NCBI GenBank assembly: GCA_964591705.1
Contig: CAZQCX010000039.1
Span: 1-13,174, forward strand
Source: UBA11855 sp964591705
Lineage (GTDB): Archaea > Thermoproteota > Bathyarchaeia > Bathyarchaeales > Bathycorpusculaceae
Direction of reading: 5' to 3'
Length of the DNA: 13,174 bases
Positions within the stretch are counted from its first letter, which is position 1, and every line of letters begins with the position of its first letter. A program made the position numbers and the translations under genes. The notes beneath the pieces are model-generated. The model worked only from the letters and a program-made list of their open reading frames with translations, ran no database searches and was not told the origin of the DNA. Below are positions 7,478-13,174 of the stretch, piece after piece.

Positions 7478-7562
7478 ATACTTGACATGTTGTTGAGAAA
7501 ACCTTTTCGAAGATATGCGCATGCCTAGGAATTGAACCAGACTGGAATATTATTGCTGTTCT

Positions 7563-7569
7563 TATAAAA
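7563..7569 (+). promoter_or_regulatory. Candidate TATA box upstream of the dtxR-feoB operon
   Basis: TATAAAA in the context TTCTTATAAAACATC is a good archaeal box on the plus strand. It would start transcription near 7590-7595, upstream of all three operator boxes. A second, weaker candidate (TTTATTA, 7642-7648) lies between operator boxes 1 and 2 and would place the start near 7670. Confidence 0.35.
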
Positions 7570-7623
7570 CATCTTGCGTAGCCTTCTTTGACTGGTTTCT
7601 TTCGTGTTTGAGCTGGCAAAAGG

Positions 7624-7639
7624 TTTAGGTCAACCTAAA
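7624..7639 (+). promoter_or_regulatory. DtxR-type operator box 1 (perfect palindrome)
   Basis: TTTAGGT-CA-ACCTAAA is a perfect seven-base inverted repeat with a two-base centre. It resembles the TTAGGTnnnnnACCTAA-type boxes of DtxR/IdeR/MDR1 regulators. It lies directly upstream of a dtxR-family gene, which suggests autoregulation. Confidence 0.7.
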
Positions 7640-7644
7640 AGTTT

Positions 7645-7660
7645 ATTAGGCTTGCCTTGA
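7645..7660 (+). promoter_or_regulatory. DtxR-type operator box 2 (imperfect)
   Basis: ATTAGGC-TT-GCCTTGA keeps the AGGC/GCCT core around the same two-base centre. Its centre is 21 bp from that of box 1, two helical turns, so a dimer bound here would sit on the same face of the DNA. Confidence 0.45.
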
Positions 7661-7667
7661 CTCTTGC

Positions 7668-7683
7668 TTCAGGCATACCTAAA
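7668..7683 (+). promoter_or_regulatory. DtxR-type operator box 3 (imperfect)
   Basis: TTCAGGC-AT-ACCTAAA has the same right arm as box 1 and a left arm with two changes. Its centre is 23 bp from box 2. It lies just before the preferred start codon of the regulator gene. Confidence 0.5.
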
Positions 7684-7695
7684 AGCGTGAATGTT

Positions 7696-8415
7696 GTGTC
7701 TGGGAAAAGCACTGAAAACTACCTCAAAACAATATACGATCTATCCAGAAACGGAAAACCAATCAGCACAACCAAAATATCCCGCGCATTGAAAGTCTCC
7801 CCGGCTAGCGTTACAGAGATGATCAAGAAACTGGCCGAACAAGGTCAAATTACTTATTCACCATACCGCGGAGTAACCCTAACATCCAATGGCCGACACG
7901 CCGCAGAGAAGACCGTTCGAAAACACAGACTACTGGAAAGGTTCCTGCACGACGTATTGAAAATTGACAACGTCAAAGTCCACAGTGAAGCCTGCGCCAT
8001 GGAACATGCGCTTTCAGACGCCGCCGCTGAATCTCTTTGCAGATTTCTGAGACACCCCGATAGTTGTCCAGACGATGGAAAGATCATCCCACCATGCGAT
8101 CTCCAAATAGAAAACTGCGAGGAATGTATCCAGCTCCACGGCAAGGGTTTAGAGGAGGCTGGGAAGCACGATCAAAGCTTAGTCTCGATAACCAATCTCA
8201 AAGAGGGACAGCGTGGCAAGATCTCCTTCATCAGGGGAGGCCACAATGTGCTCAAGCGATTACTAGACATGGGGCTCACTCCTGGTACTGAAGTACACAT
8301 TGTAAGAGTTGCACCACTCGGCGGTCCTGTTGAATTGTCCGTCAGGAATTCAAAACTTGCTCTTGGCAAGGGTGTTGCTTCGAAAATTTTCATAGATGTG
8401 GCTAAAACCAGCTAG
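7696..8415 (+). CDS. DtxR-family metal-dependent repressor with C-terminal FeoA-like domain
   Basis: Numbered from the GTG at 7696, the 239-residue protein has an N-terminal winged helix (ENYLKTIYDL... VSPASVTEMIKKL... RGVTLTSNGR, ~5-70), a metal-binding/dimerisation segment with His77 (HRLLERFL) and EACAMEH (Glu98, Glu103, His104), a Cys-bearing stretch (four Cys between ~124 and 144), and an SH3-like FeoA domain from ~163 (LLDMGLTPGTEVHIVRVAPLGGPVEL). These are the marks of iron- or manganese-responsive repressors. Starts at TTG 7657, GTG 7687 and GTG 7696 are possible. The TTG would place coding sequence over operator boxes 2 and 3, while DtxR proteins usually begin about six residues before 'ENYLKTIY', and GTGA lies five bases before 7696, so 7696 is preferred. 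Its end overlaps feoB by 20 bases. Metal specificity cannot be read from sequence alone, but the feoB link points to iron. Confidence 0.9.
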   Translation: MSGKSTENYLKTIYDLSRNGKPISTTKISRALKVSPASVTEMIKKLAEQGQITYSPYRGVTLTSNGRHAAEKTVRKHRLLERFLHDVLKIDNVKVHSEACAMEHALSDAAAESLCRFLRHPDSCPDDGKIIPPCDLQIENCEECIQLHGKGLEEAGKHDQSLVSITNLKEGQRGKISFIRGGHNVLKRLLDMGLTPGTEVHIVRVAPLGGPVELSVRNSKLALGKGVASKIFIDVAKTS

Positions 8416-10417
8416 CTGGTCGGTGACCTGTTTGTCCTGCCATTCCTGTCATACTTCAATCAAAAAGGGAAATGCCAAGAAAAACAGCAAACACCTCAGG
8501 ATAGCTTTGGCTGGAAATGCCAATGTTGGAAAATCCGTAATTTTTAACCATTTGACAGGTTTGCACCAACACATTGGCAATTGGCCTGGAAAGACCGTCG
8601 AAAGAGCCGAAGGAACACTCTGCTTCAGAGACTACACAATAGACGTCGTTGATTTGCCAGGAATATACTCGCTTTCCACCTATTCCTTGGAGGAGTCAAT
8701 ATCCAGGAAACACATTGCACTTGAAAGACCAGACATAGTGATAAATGTTGTAGACGCTTCGGTTCTCGAAAGAAACCTCTTCTTCACTTTGCAGCTTATG
8801 GAACTGGAAACTCCAATCGTCATGGCACTGAACCAAATGGATATGGCAAAGGGAAAAGGCATTCAGATAGACACGAAAAAACTGGAAAAGCTTCTGGGGA
8901 TACCTGTCATGCCAACCATTGCTGTAAAAGGAGTTGGCATCGCTGAGCTTTTGGAGAAAACCGTAGAAACAATTGAAAAAGGACCAGTAGAAAAGCATAC
9001 CCAGACTCGGTACGGAGAAGAAGTTGAAGAAAAAATTAGCAAGCTTACTGAGATGATGGAAGACTATCAGCTTGCGTATCCGCCGAGATATGTGGCGATT
9101 AAGCTGCTCGAAGGAGACAAAGAGACAGAGGAAGAAATCGAAAAGAAGAAACCCCTGATAGTCTCTACCGCTAGAAGACTCGCAGATGAAATTGAGAATC
9201 TTCATGGACACACTTGTTCAACCGTAATAACTTCGGAAAGATACGAAGCTGCTGGCTGCATAGCTAGAGCCGCACAGAAATTGGTGCCTCCGATAAAGCC
9301 CACGTTGGGCGAGAGGCTTCACAACTTTACAACTCACAAGATTACGGGATACGCAACGCTGGCGGTATCGCTGCTTTTAGTCTTCTACACCATCTTCACC
9401 CTTGGAGGATACGCTTCAGAGGAGTTGAGCAGTTTACTCTATGGTTTAGAGCCGCTCTTTGCGAACGTGTTTGGAACAGGAATCATTGCAAATCTAGTTT
9501 GGGGAGGCGTCGTGGAAGGAGTCATTGCTGGTGTCACGATAGCGTTGCCTTACATCGTTCCTTTCTACCTCATACTTTACTTCTTGGAGAACTCAGGATA
9601 CCTCAGCCGAATCGCATTCTTGATGGACAATGTCATGCACAAAATGGGGTTACACGGGAAAGCGTTTCTCCCTGTCATGCTTGGCTACGGCTGCAACGTT
9701 CCAGCCTGTTTGGGATGCAGGATAATGGAGACACAGAGAGAAAGGCTACTCGCGGCGTTTGTCACTACGCTTGTACCCTGTGCCGCAACCACAGTTGTCA
9801 TACTTGGCTTGGTGGGCAACTTCTTAGGCATTCAGTGGGCTTTAATGCTTTATGTTGCTAATTTGCTGGTAATCTTCGTTCTTGGAAGGCTTGCATTTAA
9901 GGTTGTTCCTGGTGAATCAACCGCGCTGATTATGGAAATGCCTGATTACAGATGGCCCCATTTGAAGACTATTTTGAAACAAACATGGTTTAGAGTGGCT
10001 GAATTCATAGGGATAGCATTCCCATTAGTCATTGTCGGAAGCCTCCTGCTGAAGATAGTTGAGGTTTCAGGTGTACTGGAAACAGTAGCAACGGTGCTCA
10101 GCCCAGTAACGGTTGCATGGCTTGGACTGCCAGCTATTACTGGGATAACACTCATATTTGGTGTGCTGAGAAAGGAGTTGACGCTGATCATGTTGGCTAC
10201 TCTTCTGGGGACAGCCAATTTTGCACAAGTTTTGACGCCGGTTCAGATGGTTGTGTTCGCGTTGGTGACAATGTTTTACATACCCTGCATAGCAACAATT
10301 GCGGCTTTAGCCAAGGAATTCGGTTGGAAAAAGGCATTGCTCATAACGCTGTTCGAAATAGGCTTTGCCGTAGTCCTGGGCGGAATTGCTTTCAGGCTAT
10401 TGACATTAATGATTTAG
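8396..10417 (+). CDS. feoB: Ferrous iron transport protein B
   Basis: The 673-residue protein couples an N-terminal cytosolic G domain to a polytopic membrane Fe(II) channel. G-protein motifs: GNANVGKS (40-47, G1), NWPGKT (62-67, switch I; usually NWPGVT), DLPG (86-89, G3), NQMD (146-149, G4; usually NKxD). A helical linker region (~200-310) precedes several membrane segments from ~317 to the C terminus, including the Gate region with the conserved LGYGCNVPACLGCRIMETQRERLL and a later VTMFYIPC. Before the G domain is CLSCHSC, with Cys12, 15 and 18 interleaved with His. The ATG at 8396 lies inside the last codons of the DtxR-FeoA gene; no strong ribosome site precedes it, so translation is probably coupled. 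FeoA is not a separate gene here; its fold is carried by the upstream regulator. Confidence 0.96.
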   Translation: MWLKPASWSVTCLSCHSCHTSIKKGNAKKNSKHLRIALAGNANVGKSVIFNHLTGLHQHIGNWPGKTVERAEGTLCFRDYTIDVVDLPGIYSLSTYSLEESISRKHIALERPDIVINVVDASVLERNLFFTLQLMELETPIVMALNQMDMAKGKGIQIDTKKLEKLLGIPVMPTIAVKGVGIAELLEKTVETIEKGPVEKHTQTRYGEEVEEKISKLTEMMEDYQLAYPPRYVAIKLLEGDKETEEEIEKKKPLIVSTARRLADEIENLHGHTCSTVITSERYEAAGCIARAAQKLVPPIKPTLGERLHNFTTHKITGYATLAVSLLLVFYTIFTLGGYASEELSSLLYGLEPLFANVFGTGIIANLVWGGVVEGVIAGVTIALPYIVPFYLILYFLENSGYLSRIAFLMDNVMHKMGLHGKAFLPVMLGYGCNVPACLGCRIMETQRERLLAAFVTTLVPCAATTVVILGLVGNFLGIQWALMLYVANLLVIFVLGRLAFKVVPGESTALIMEMPDYRWPHLKTILKQTWFRVAEFIGIAFPLVIVGSLLLKIVEVSGVLETVATVLSPVTVAWLGLPAITGITLIFGVLRKELTLIMLATLLGTANFAQVLTPVQMVVFALVTMFYIPCIATIAALAKEFGWKKALLITLFEIGFAVVLGGIAFRLLTLMI

Positions 10418-10460
10418 TCCAAACCCATTCGCAACTGAGTGGCTTCAAATTCTTTGATGG

Positions 10461-10495
10461 GCTACCTGACCCTAAACCCCGGCAGGTTCAGTAGC
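10461..10495 (+). terminator. Possible 3' hairpin of the feoB transcript
   Basis: ACCTG (10464-10468) pairs with CAGGT (10483-10487), extended by GCT/AGC pairs (10461-10463 with 10493-10495) across a five-base bulge. It lies 44 bases after the feoB stop codon. There is no T-run, so it may stabilise or end the transcript only weakly. Confidence 0.22.
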
Positions 10496-10837
10496 AGAAT
10501 GAGGTCATTGCTCTTTGGGAAGTGCCGATGAATGGTCGATTGAAAACAGTTAACGCTTGTGGCGTGTGGAAATCTTGAGAATCCAGCTCCCGTCCCCAAA
10601 TTGCGTAAACAGAGACAAAACATGCATGGAATCCAGACCTGCTGAGAACTGGCAGCGCATGACTTGGCAGGTATTCATGAGAAGTTGCAGTCGTATAGAT
10701 AATCAAAATCTCTGCACAGCCGTGCTTCCAACACTTGGCGCCACAAGTTGCTTCTCGCTTCACTCAAGATTCTTGTTCTTTCGGAATCTGACAGCTTAAG
10801 CAGATTAGCTTTCCTAACATGCATCTTGCTTCCCAAG

Positions 10838-10909
10838 GCGGATATCGCATATCTTAATAAAACCCTTCTTTCGAGCCATTACATGTATCCAAACCAGATA
10901 CATATCCGC
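10838..10909. repeat. Nested inverted repeats
   Basis: GCGGATAT (10838-10845) is the perfect inverted partner of ATATCCGC (10902-10909). Inside it, ATGTATC (10883-10889) pairs with GATACAT (10897-10903) around a seven-base loop. The two structures share two bases and so would compete. An AT-rich TTAATAAAA (10854-10862) sits between the outer arms. Confidence 0.4.
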
Positions 10910-10934
10910 GACAAACTTCAGGACATGAGTCATT

Positions 10935-11213
10935 TTAGTCTCTGATGATTATGACGCAGGCTCTTTTCACGATGCATTCTTTGGAAACATCTATTCGGGC
11001 CGAGTCTCCAAAGAGCGCCATGACTATCCCACAGAGGACCTCCACAGTTTCGTTTACTCGCAAACCCCTGTTTTTGACTTCTACCCCCTGACCATTCGCC
11101 ACAACCCCCAGTCCATGCAGGACATACATAGATATCCCCGCAAGCTGTTCGCTCCCAAAAAAACACGTGATAACGAACCACCAATTCGACGAATTCAAAA
11201 AAGAACCCGGCAC
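10935..11213 (-). CDS. Small unrecognised protein
   Basis: A frame of 92 codons (GTG at 11211-11213) encodes a product I do not recognise. From about residue 10 it has a believable globular pattern: alternating hydrophobic strands and an amphipathic segment (MYVLHGLGVV, GVEVKNRGLRVNETVEVLCGIVMALFGDSARIDV, ACVIIIRD). The overlapping minus-strand frame (10930-11184) instead gives a Cys/Trp/His/Arg-rich product and is taken as its shadow. An internal ATG at 11127-11129 preceded by GGGGAT could start a 64-residue form, but the residues before it also look coding. A stop lies only six codons upstream of the GTG, and no strong ribosome site precedes it. It could be a real small gene or the 3' remnant of a longer one. 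Confidence 0.45.
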   Translation of the reverse strand: MPGSFLNSSNWWFVITCFFGSEQLAGISMYVLHGLGVVANGQGVEVKNRGLRVNETVEVLCGIVMALFGDSARIDVSKECIVKRACVIIIRD

Positions 11214-11350
11214 AACAATAACGACTAAGGTCTACTGAGCATCTTCTCTTTAGCTATTCCATTACCGGCATTTGCACTCTTCCACCCATACAGTTAATTG
11301 CCATTGCAAATACTCCATTCAGGATATCCCGCTCATAACGTTGGCATTCG

Positions 11351-11845
11351 TTACGTTGCATCCTCTAATTGCCTTGCTTTTTCTTCAACTTCTCTCTTAA
11401 CCTTTTCCTTGTACTGTGCAACATTATTTCTGATCTCTGGGTATTTTATTCCAAGAATTTCGGCAGCTAAAATTCCTGCATTTTTGGCATTATCTATTGC
11501 CACTGTAGCTACGGGCACACCCTTCGGCATTTGCACGATAGATAAAAGAGAATCCAATCCTTGCAAAGATGAAGTTTTTACGGGAACGCCTATTACTGGA
11601 ATGGGTGTAATTGAAGCCACCATACCTGGCAAATGGGCAGCTCCACCAGCACCGGCAATTATTACATCGATCCCCTTTTCTTCAGCATCCTTAGCATATT
11701 TGAACATTCTCTCAGGGGTTCTGTGTGCTGAAACTATGGTAACACTGAATTCTACGCCAAAATCTTTGAGAATCGCTCCGGCTTCTTTCATCACCGGTAG
11801 ATCCGAGTCACTACCCATAATAATCCCGACTAATGGTTTCTTCAT
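11351..11845 (-). CDS. purE: N5-carboxyaminoimidazole ribonucleotide mutase (class I PurE)
   Basis: The 164-residue protein converts N5-CAIR to CAIR in purine synthesis. It shows the class I PurE marks: GSDSDLPVMK (11-20, phosphate binding), SAHRTPERM (39-47, with the catalytic His41), AGAGGAAHLPGMVAS (64-78) and QMPKGVPVATVAIDNAKNAG (105-124). Length matches bacterial and archaeal class I enzymes, which need PurK as partner, and purK is directly upstream. The ATG at 11843-11845 has a strong GAGGTGA ribosome site (11850-11856) formed partly by the purK stop codon, so translation is likely linked. The gene is AT-rich with A/T-ending codons, like purK. Confidence 0.97.
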   Translation of the reverse strand: MKKPLVGIIMGSDSDLPVMKEAGAILKDFGVEFSVTIVSAHRTPERMFKYAKDAEEKGIDVIIAGAGGAAHLPGMVASITPIPVIGVPVKTSSLQGLDSLLSIVQMPKGVPVATVAIDNAKNAGILAAEILGIKYPEIRNNVAQYKEKVKREVEEKARQLEDAT

Positions 11846-11849
11846 TTTT

Positions 11850-11856
11850 TCACCTC
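11850..11856 (-). promoter_or_regulatory. purE ribosome binding site overlapping the purK stop
   Basis: GAGGTGA ends with the TGA stop codon of purK and lies four bases before the purE ATG. Ribosomes finishing purK would be placed on the purE start. Confidence 0.6.
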
Positions 11857-12989
11857 GCTTTTATTTTCAAAAATTTTCTCGCGTTTTTAGCTTTTTCAAT
11901 TGCTCTTTCCAAATTTTCATCTAAAATCGTAATATGCCCCATTTTTCTGAACGGGCGTGTTACTTTTTTGCCATAAAAATGAAAAGACAGCCCTGGAATA
12001 GATAATGCTTCATTTAGCCCCTCAATGATAGGGGGTCCTTCATATCCCTCCTCACCTAAAATATTAATCATTACGGCTGAAGTTAACAAGTCCGTTGATC
12101 CCAGAGGCAAACCAGTGATTGCTCGAATATGCTGTTCAAACTGGCTAGTAACACAGGCTTCTATTGTATAGTGTCCAGAATTGTGAGGTCTAGGGGCGAT
12201 TTCATTTACCAAAACCTTTTCCTCCTTTGTCAAAAACATCTCAATTCCAAAAATACCCACCGCCCCTTCGCCCAGAGCTTTTACTGTTTTTGTCCCGATT
12301 TGTTCAGCTTGGTCCTTAATTTCACTACTCACTCTCGCTGGTGCTATCACCGCATCGCAAATATTAGCCCTCTCATCAAAAATCATCTCAACGACTGGAT
12401 GACATTTAATTTCACCTTCAGTGCTTCTAGCTACATTTATGGCCAATTCCTTTTCGAAACTAATGAATTCTTCAAGAAAAGATCCAGTTTTAATTGCCTT
12501 CTCAATGTCACTTTTATCTTTGATTACAAAAACCCCTCTTCCATCATAGCCTCCTTTGCAAGCTTTTTGGACTACTGGAAAACCAAACTCTTCAACAATA
12601 GAAGTAATGTCTGAGTCCTCAACTTTTTTGTATTTAGGAATTGGAATATTCTCTCTACTTAACATTTCCTTTTGTTTTGCCTTATTTTGGATAATTTGGA
12701 CTACTTGAGGAGAAGGATAAATTGAATACCCCTCATTAGCTAACTCTATTAAACTTTCATCTGCCCGCTCGATATCAAAGGTAGTAACATCACATTGAGA
12801 AACCATTTCTCTTAATTTTTCTTCACCATAAAAACCGCTAACAATCTGGTTATCAGCAACCTGTGCCGCCGGACAATTAGGGGTTGGATCTAGTACAACC
12901 ACATTAAATCCCATTTTCTTGGCTGCCAGAGTCATCATCTTAGCTAATTGTCCACCGCCAATAATTCCGATTCTAGTTTTTGTTACCAT
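11850..12989 (-). CDS. purK: N5-carboxyaminoimidazole ribonucleotide synthetase (PurK)
   Basis: The 379-residue ATP-grasp enzyme makes N5-CAIR from AIR, bicarbonate and ATP. In order: N-terminal IGIIGGGQLAKMM (7-19) at the first strand; PSPQVVQIIQNKAKQKEML (93-110) before the ATP-grasp domain; the glycine loop KGGYDGRG (145-152); FLEEFISFEKELA (171-183) contacting adenine; NEIAPRPHNSGHYT (262-275), the PurK signature with the metal ligands; and SQFEQHIRAITGLPLG (282-297). Length is normal (about 370-390). The start ATG (12987-12989) has no ribosome site and lies about 30 bases from a TATA box, so the mRNA is probably leaderless or nearly so. With purE it supplies the two-step, PurK-dependent route to CAIR. 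Confidence 0.96.
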   Translation of the reverse strand: MVTKTRIGIIGGGQLAKMMTLAAKKMGFNVVVLDPTPNCPAAQVADNQIVSGFYGEEKLREMVSQCDVTTFDIERADESLIELANEGYSIYPSPQVVQIIQNKAKQKEMLSRENIPIPKYKKVEDSDITSIVEEFGFPVVQKACKGGYDGRGVFVIKDKSDIEKAIKTGSFLEEFISFEKELAINVARSTEGEIKCHPVVEMIFDERANICDAVIAPARVSSEIKDQAEQIGTKTVKALGEGAVGIFGIEMFLTKEEKVLVNEIAPRPHNSGHYTIEACVTSQFEQHIRAITGLPLGSTDLLTSAVMINILGEEGYEGPPIIEGLNEALSIPGLSFHFYGKKVTRPFRKMGHITILDENLERAIEKAKNARKFLKIKAR

Positions 12990-13015
12990 ACTAACATTTG
13001 CTCTTTAGAGGAGCA

Positions 13016-13023
13016 TAATTAAA
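13016..13023 (-). promoter_or_regulatory. Promoter of purK-purE (BRE/TATA)
   Basis: The minus strand reads CGAAAAATTTAATTATG: an A-rich BRE-like stretch followed by TTTAATTA. The box centre is about 30 bases from the purK ATG, which predicts transcription starting within a few bases of the start codon. Confidence 0.5.
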
Positions 13024-13058
13024 TTTTTCGCTTTCTCGTCTATCCATCTGGATAGGTT

Positions 13059-13128
13059 GATGGGGTAGACCAAAGGAGAAGGCCTGAAACCTCAGATAAC
13101 CAAGGTTTCCACGCCTCTCAATCCCATC
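13059..13128. repeat. Long imperfect hairpin at the right edge
   Basis: Four segments pair in register: GATGGG (13059-13064) with CCCATC (13123-13128), GAGAAGGC (13076-13083) with GCCTCTC (13113-13119, one-base bulge), and GAAACCT (13086-13092) with AGGTTTC (13103-13109) around a ten-base loop. A separate small palindrome, TATCC-ATCT-GGATA, lies at 13041-13054. This could be a structured RNA, a transcription end between divergent units, or an inverted pair of related repeats. Confidence 0.45.
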
Positions 13129-13133
13129 GAAAC
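13105..13133. repeat. Possible single CRISPR-like repeat unit (GTTTC...GAAAC)
   Basis: A 29-base segment starts with GTTTC, contains CTCTCAATCCCATC, and ends with GAAAC. Terminal GTTTC/GAAAC and an internal TCAATCCC-like core are typical of archaeal CRISPR repeats. Only 41 bases follow before the window ends, and no second direct copy is present, so an array cannot be shown. Confidence 0.2.
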
Positions 13134-13174
13134 AAGGGTCCCCCTTCTCTTGTTCTATTTCTCTTTTCCATCTA

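Larger units (their letters stand above)
10418..10934. other. Gene-free stretch of ~500 bases
   Basis: Open frames of 80-91 codons exist on both strands (for example 10488-10763 minus and 10557-10799 plus), but their products are rich in Cys, His, Trp and Arg with no regular hydrophobic pattern and look non-coding. No tRNA arms were found. The stretch holds a possible 3' hairpin after feoB (10461-10495), an AT-rich element TTAATAAAA (10854-10862) and nested inverted repeats (10838-10909). It may be decayed coding sequence. Confidence 0.5.

Noticed and set aside
7515..7529. Palindromes ATGCGCAT and CCTAGG between glyA and the regulator gene
   Set aside because: Short perfect palindromes are expected by chance in a spacer of this length, and neither matches the operator motif.
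8696..9211. A 171-codon minus-strand frame
   Set aside because: It is antisense to the FeoB G domain and linker; low complexity Phe/Ser/Leu content.
10418..10934. Possible tRNA or C/D box RNA
   Set aside because: GGCTTCAAATTC and GATGA-like strings occur, but no matching acceptor, T or anticodon arms and no paired C and D boxes were found.
10930..11184. An 84-codon minus-strand frame
   Set aside because: It overlaps the better frame at 10935-11213 and its Trp/Cys/His/Arg-rich product looks like a frame-shifted shadow.
11269..11315. Inverted repeat ATTTGCA / TGCAAAT
   Set aside because: The seven-base arms are almost 30 bases apart, lie in AT-rich spacer sequence and have no context; chance is a sufficient explanation.
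11298..11924. A 208-codon open frame on the plus strand
   Set aside because: It is antisense to purE and the end of purK, and its Ser/Ile/Phe-rich product reflects their codon pattern.
13059..13174. 5S rRNA, SRP RNA or RNase P RNA
   Set aside because: The CAATCCCATCGAA string recalls 5S rRNA, but the surrounding conserved blocks are missing, and the SRP and RNase P core motifs are absent.

Overview
This window looks like a piece of an archaeal chromosome, most likely from an uncultured member of the Thermoproteota such as a Bathyarchaeia-type lineage. The evidence is a diphthamide synthetase gene (eukaryotes and archaea only), TATA-type promoters, ribosome binding sites matching GGTGA/GAGGTGA, a surface protein with a C-terminal membrane anchor, and a TrmB-like regulator effector domain. 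The exact lineage is an inference from general resemblance. No rRNA, tRNA, insertion sequence or prophage was recognised.

Left part (1-3450): the 3' end of a membrane-anchored surface protein gene; a 117-residue effector domain of a TrmB-like regulator that lacks its DNA-binding half; then, on the minus strand, a large AAA-Lon protease. The Lon gene probably has its own TATA box, which abuts the stop codon of the gene before it.

Central minus-strand block (3448-7391): a class I glutamine amidotransferase overlaps a diphthine-ammonia ligase (dph6) by four bases, suggesting an ammonia donor coupled to an N-type ATP pyrophosphatase. Upstream, glyA (serine hydroxymethyltransferase) overlaps serA (phosphoglycerate dehydrogenase) by four bases, giving a compact serine/glycine/one-carbon operon.

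Iron block (7624-10417, plus strand): a DtxR-type metal-dependent repressor fused to a FeoA-like domain overlaps feoB, the ferrous iron transporter. In front of it are three DtxR-like operator boxes with centres 21 and 23 bp apart. This reads as a self-regulated iron uptake operon.

Right part (10418-13174): about 500 bases without a convincing gene, a small unrecognised minus-strand ORF, and a purK-purE pair (the two-step N5-CAIR route of purine synthesis) that is clearly more AT-rich than its surroundings. The last 120 bases hold a long imperfect hairpin. Its 3' arm is a 29-base segment bounded by GTTTC and GAAAC, which resembles a CRISPR repeat, but only one clear copy lies in the window.

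The candidates most worth a second look are the amidotransferase-Dph6 pair, the triple operator before the DtxR-FeoA/FeoB operon, the terminal hairpin, and the truncated regulator.
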